Source: Akkermansiaceae bacterium | Lineage (GTDB): Bacteria; Verrucomicrobiota; Verrucomicrobiia; Verrucomicrobiales; Akkermansiaceae | Direction: 5' to 3' | DNA length: 33,711 nucleotides | NCBI GenBank assembly: GCA_021202525.1 | Contig: JAJQCV010000004.1 | Location: 1 to 33,711, forward strand | Part shown: piece after piece, positions 32,189 through 33,711 of the stretch | How the letters are laid out: each line of letters starts with the position of its first letter | Numbering within the stretch: the stretch's first letter is position 1 | Notes under the pieces: model-generated | Seen by the model: only the letters and a program-made list of their open reading frames with translations | What the model was told of the DNA's origin: nothing | The model's database searches: none | Translations under genes and position numbers: made by a program

Positions 32189-32223
32189 CCGAACCGGAAT
32201 TTTCTCCCCCTCAAACGCAAAAG

Positions 32224-32259
32224 CCGCATCACGGCAGGCAAATCTCTGCCGTGATGCGG
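32224..32259 (-). terminator. Strong hairpin, candidate terminator for the minus-strand gene
   Basis: CCGCATCACGGCAG-N8-CTGCCGTGATGCGG perfect 14-bp stem; the minus strand continues CTTTTG. Confidence 0.65.
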
Positions 32260-32372
32260 ACATGTTCCGCTATCGGATCATTCCGGTCAGCCGTCATGCC
32301 GGAAAACGGTTGAAAGACGGCTTCCGTGCCTGAAATGCGCGGAAAGGAACATGTAAAACAATTCTACCGTTC

Positions 32373-32708
32373 TCAGGCGTCGCTGGCCGCATCCTTGGCG
32401 GCTTCGGCCTTGTCGCCCATCCGGTCAGCCGCATGCTGCATGGCATCCTTGCTGTCCTGGTAGGTATCCTTCACGGCATCCTTGCTTTTTTCGTAAGTGT
32501 CTTTTACTGCTTCCTTGCCTTGTTCCATCTTTTTGGCGGCGGCATCTTTGGCGGCTTCGGCGCCCTTCTTCATATGTTCCTTGGCTTCAGCCATATCCTT
32601 GTCCCCCTTGTCTCCGTTGGAGGAGGAGCCTCCACAGGCGCCCTGGGCGAAAGCGACAACGGGAACCGCTGCCAGTACTGCTATTGCTGTATAAATGAGT
32701 TTTTTCAT
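32373..32708 (-). CDS. Secreted LEA-like protein with 11-residue repeats
   Basis: Signal MKKLIYTAIAVLAAVPVVAFA; then KEHMKKGAEAA/KDAAAKKMEQG/KEAVKDTYEKS/KDAVKDTYQDS/KDAMQHAADRM/GDKAEAAKDAA. Confidence 0.75.
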   Translation of the reverse strand: MKKLIYTAIAVLAAVPVVAFAQGACGGSSSNGDKGDKDMAEAKEHMKKGAEAAKDAAAKKMEQGKEAVKDTYEKSKDAVKDTYQDSKDAMQHAADRMGDKAEAAKDAASDA

Positions 32709-32786
32709 GATGTTGATCTATTTAGATTCATTCTAATAGACTGCACTTTCATGAGAAATCGTGAAAGGACGTGCGTCATTATGCGT

Positions 32787-33149
32787 TCACGCCTTTGCCC
32801 CGGCAGCCAGAGAAACGGCGGTAGAAACACATTCGCGGCAAGAGACTTGTCCCTCCTTTTTCAACTCCCTGCACCGGGAATAACCCAGTCTGTCTACAAA
32901 TCGCGCCATGATGTCTGCACGGCATTCTTCCGGACTACAGTGAAGCGCGCCATACAAGGCTCCGCACAAGCCGTCCGGAGCCCTTCCTCCGCTGCATGCA
33001 GACAGGGATTCCACCAAATCCATGCGCTCCAGGGCGGCGCACACGGTCTGGGCGCAATTGTAACGGTACGGTTCCGCACGGAACATGGACAGGGCCTTTT
33101 CCTCAATATTCACGGACGGAACTGTAAGCCCCGGCGCGGGAAGGGTCAA
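32787..33149 (-). CDS. C_GCAxxG_C_C-type putative redox protein
   Basis: Cys-rich: YRYNCAQTVCAAL...LCGALYGAL...RCRELKKEGQVSCRECVSTA; fits the C_GCAxxG_C_C family pattern. Confidence 0.6.
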   Translation of the reverse strand: MTLPAPGLTVPSVNIEEKALSMFRAEPYRYNCAQTVCAALERMDLVESLSACSGGRAPDGLCGALYGALHCSPEECRADIMARFVDRLGYSRCRELKKEGQVSCRECVSTAVSLAAGAKA

Positions 33150-33158
33150 GTTCCTCCC

Positions 33159-33711
<553 letters not shown>

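Overview
The window looks like about 33.7 kb of ordinary, gene-dense bacterial chromosome. Gene repertoire and base composition suggest a Verrucomicrobia/Akkermansia-like Gram-negative; this taxon call is inference from memory and was not searched. Recognisable genes: PduO-type cob(I)alamin adenosyltransferase, MFS transporter, LysR regulator divergent from an RtcB-family RNA ligase, MsrA-MsrB fusion lipoprotein, two tandem YkuD L,D-transpeptidases, a DUF2752 and a DUF4190-like small membrane protein, aconitase, an amidase_2 lipoprotein, aldo/keto reductase, an SHD1-like protein, topoisomerase III, a CobA-HemD fusion, a PepSY-like protein, a zinc metallopeptidase, pyruvate dehydrogenase E1a/E1b/E2, LpxI, a polysaccharide flippase, a divergent pair of paralogous F420-hydrogenase-beta-like Fe-S proteins, a secreted LEA-like 11-mer repeat protein, a C_GCAxxG_C_C-type protein, and a truncated WecG/TagA glycosyltransferase running into a 51-nt poly-G tract that is probably an artefact. 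I found no CRISPR array, rRNA, tRNA or transposase. The signals most worth a second look are non-coding: the 430-bp region between the two Fe-S paralogues (a repeated GGATTCCAAAT motif, one copy filling the -35/-10 spacer exactly, plus interleaved complementary segments that could form a pseudoknot), a perfect 16-bp palindrome between lysR and rtcB, and an in-frame TGA between a signal/TM-like leader and a downstream ORF. I see no clear evidence of a wholly new defence or mobile system.
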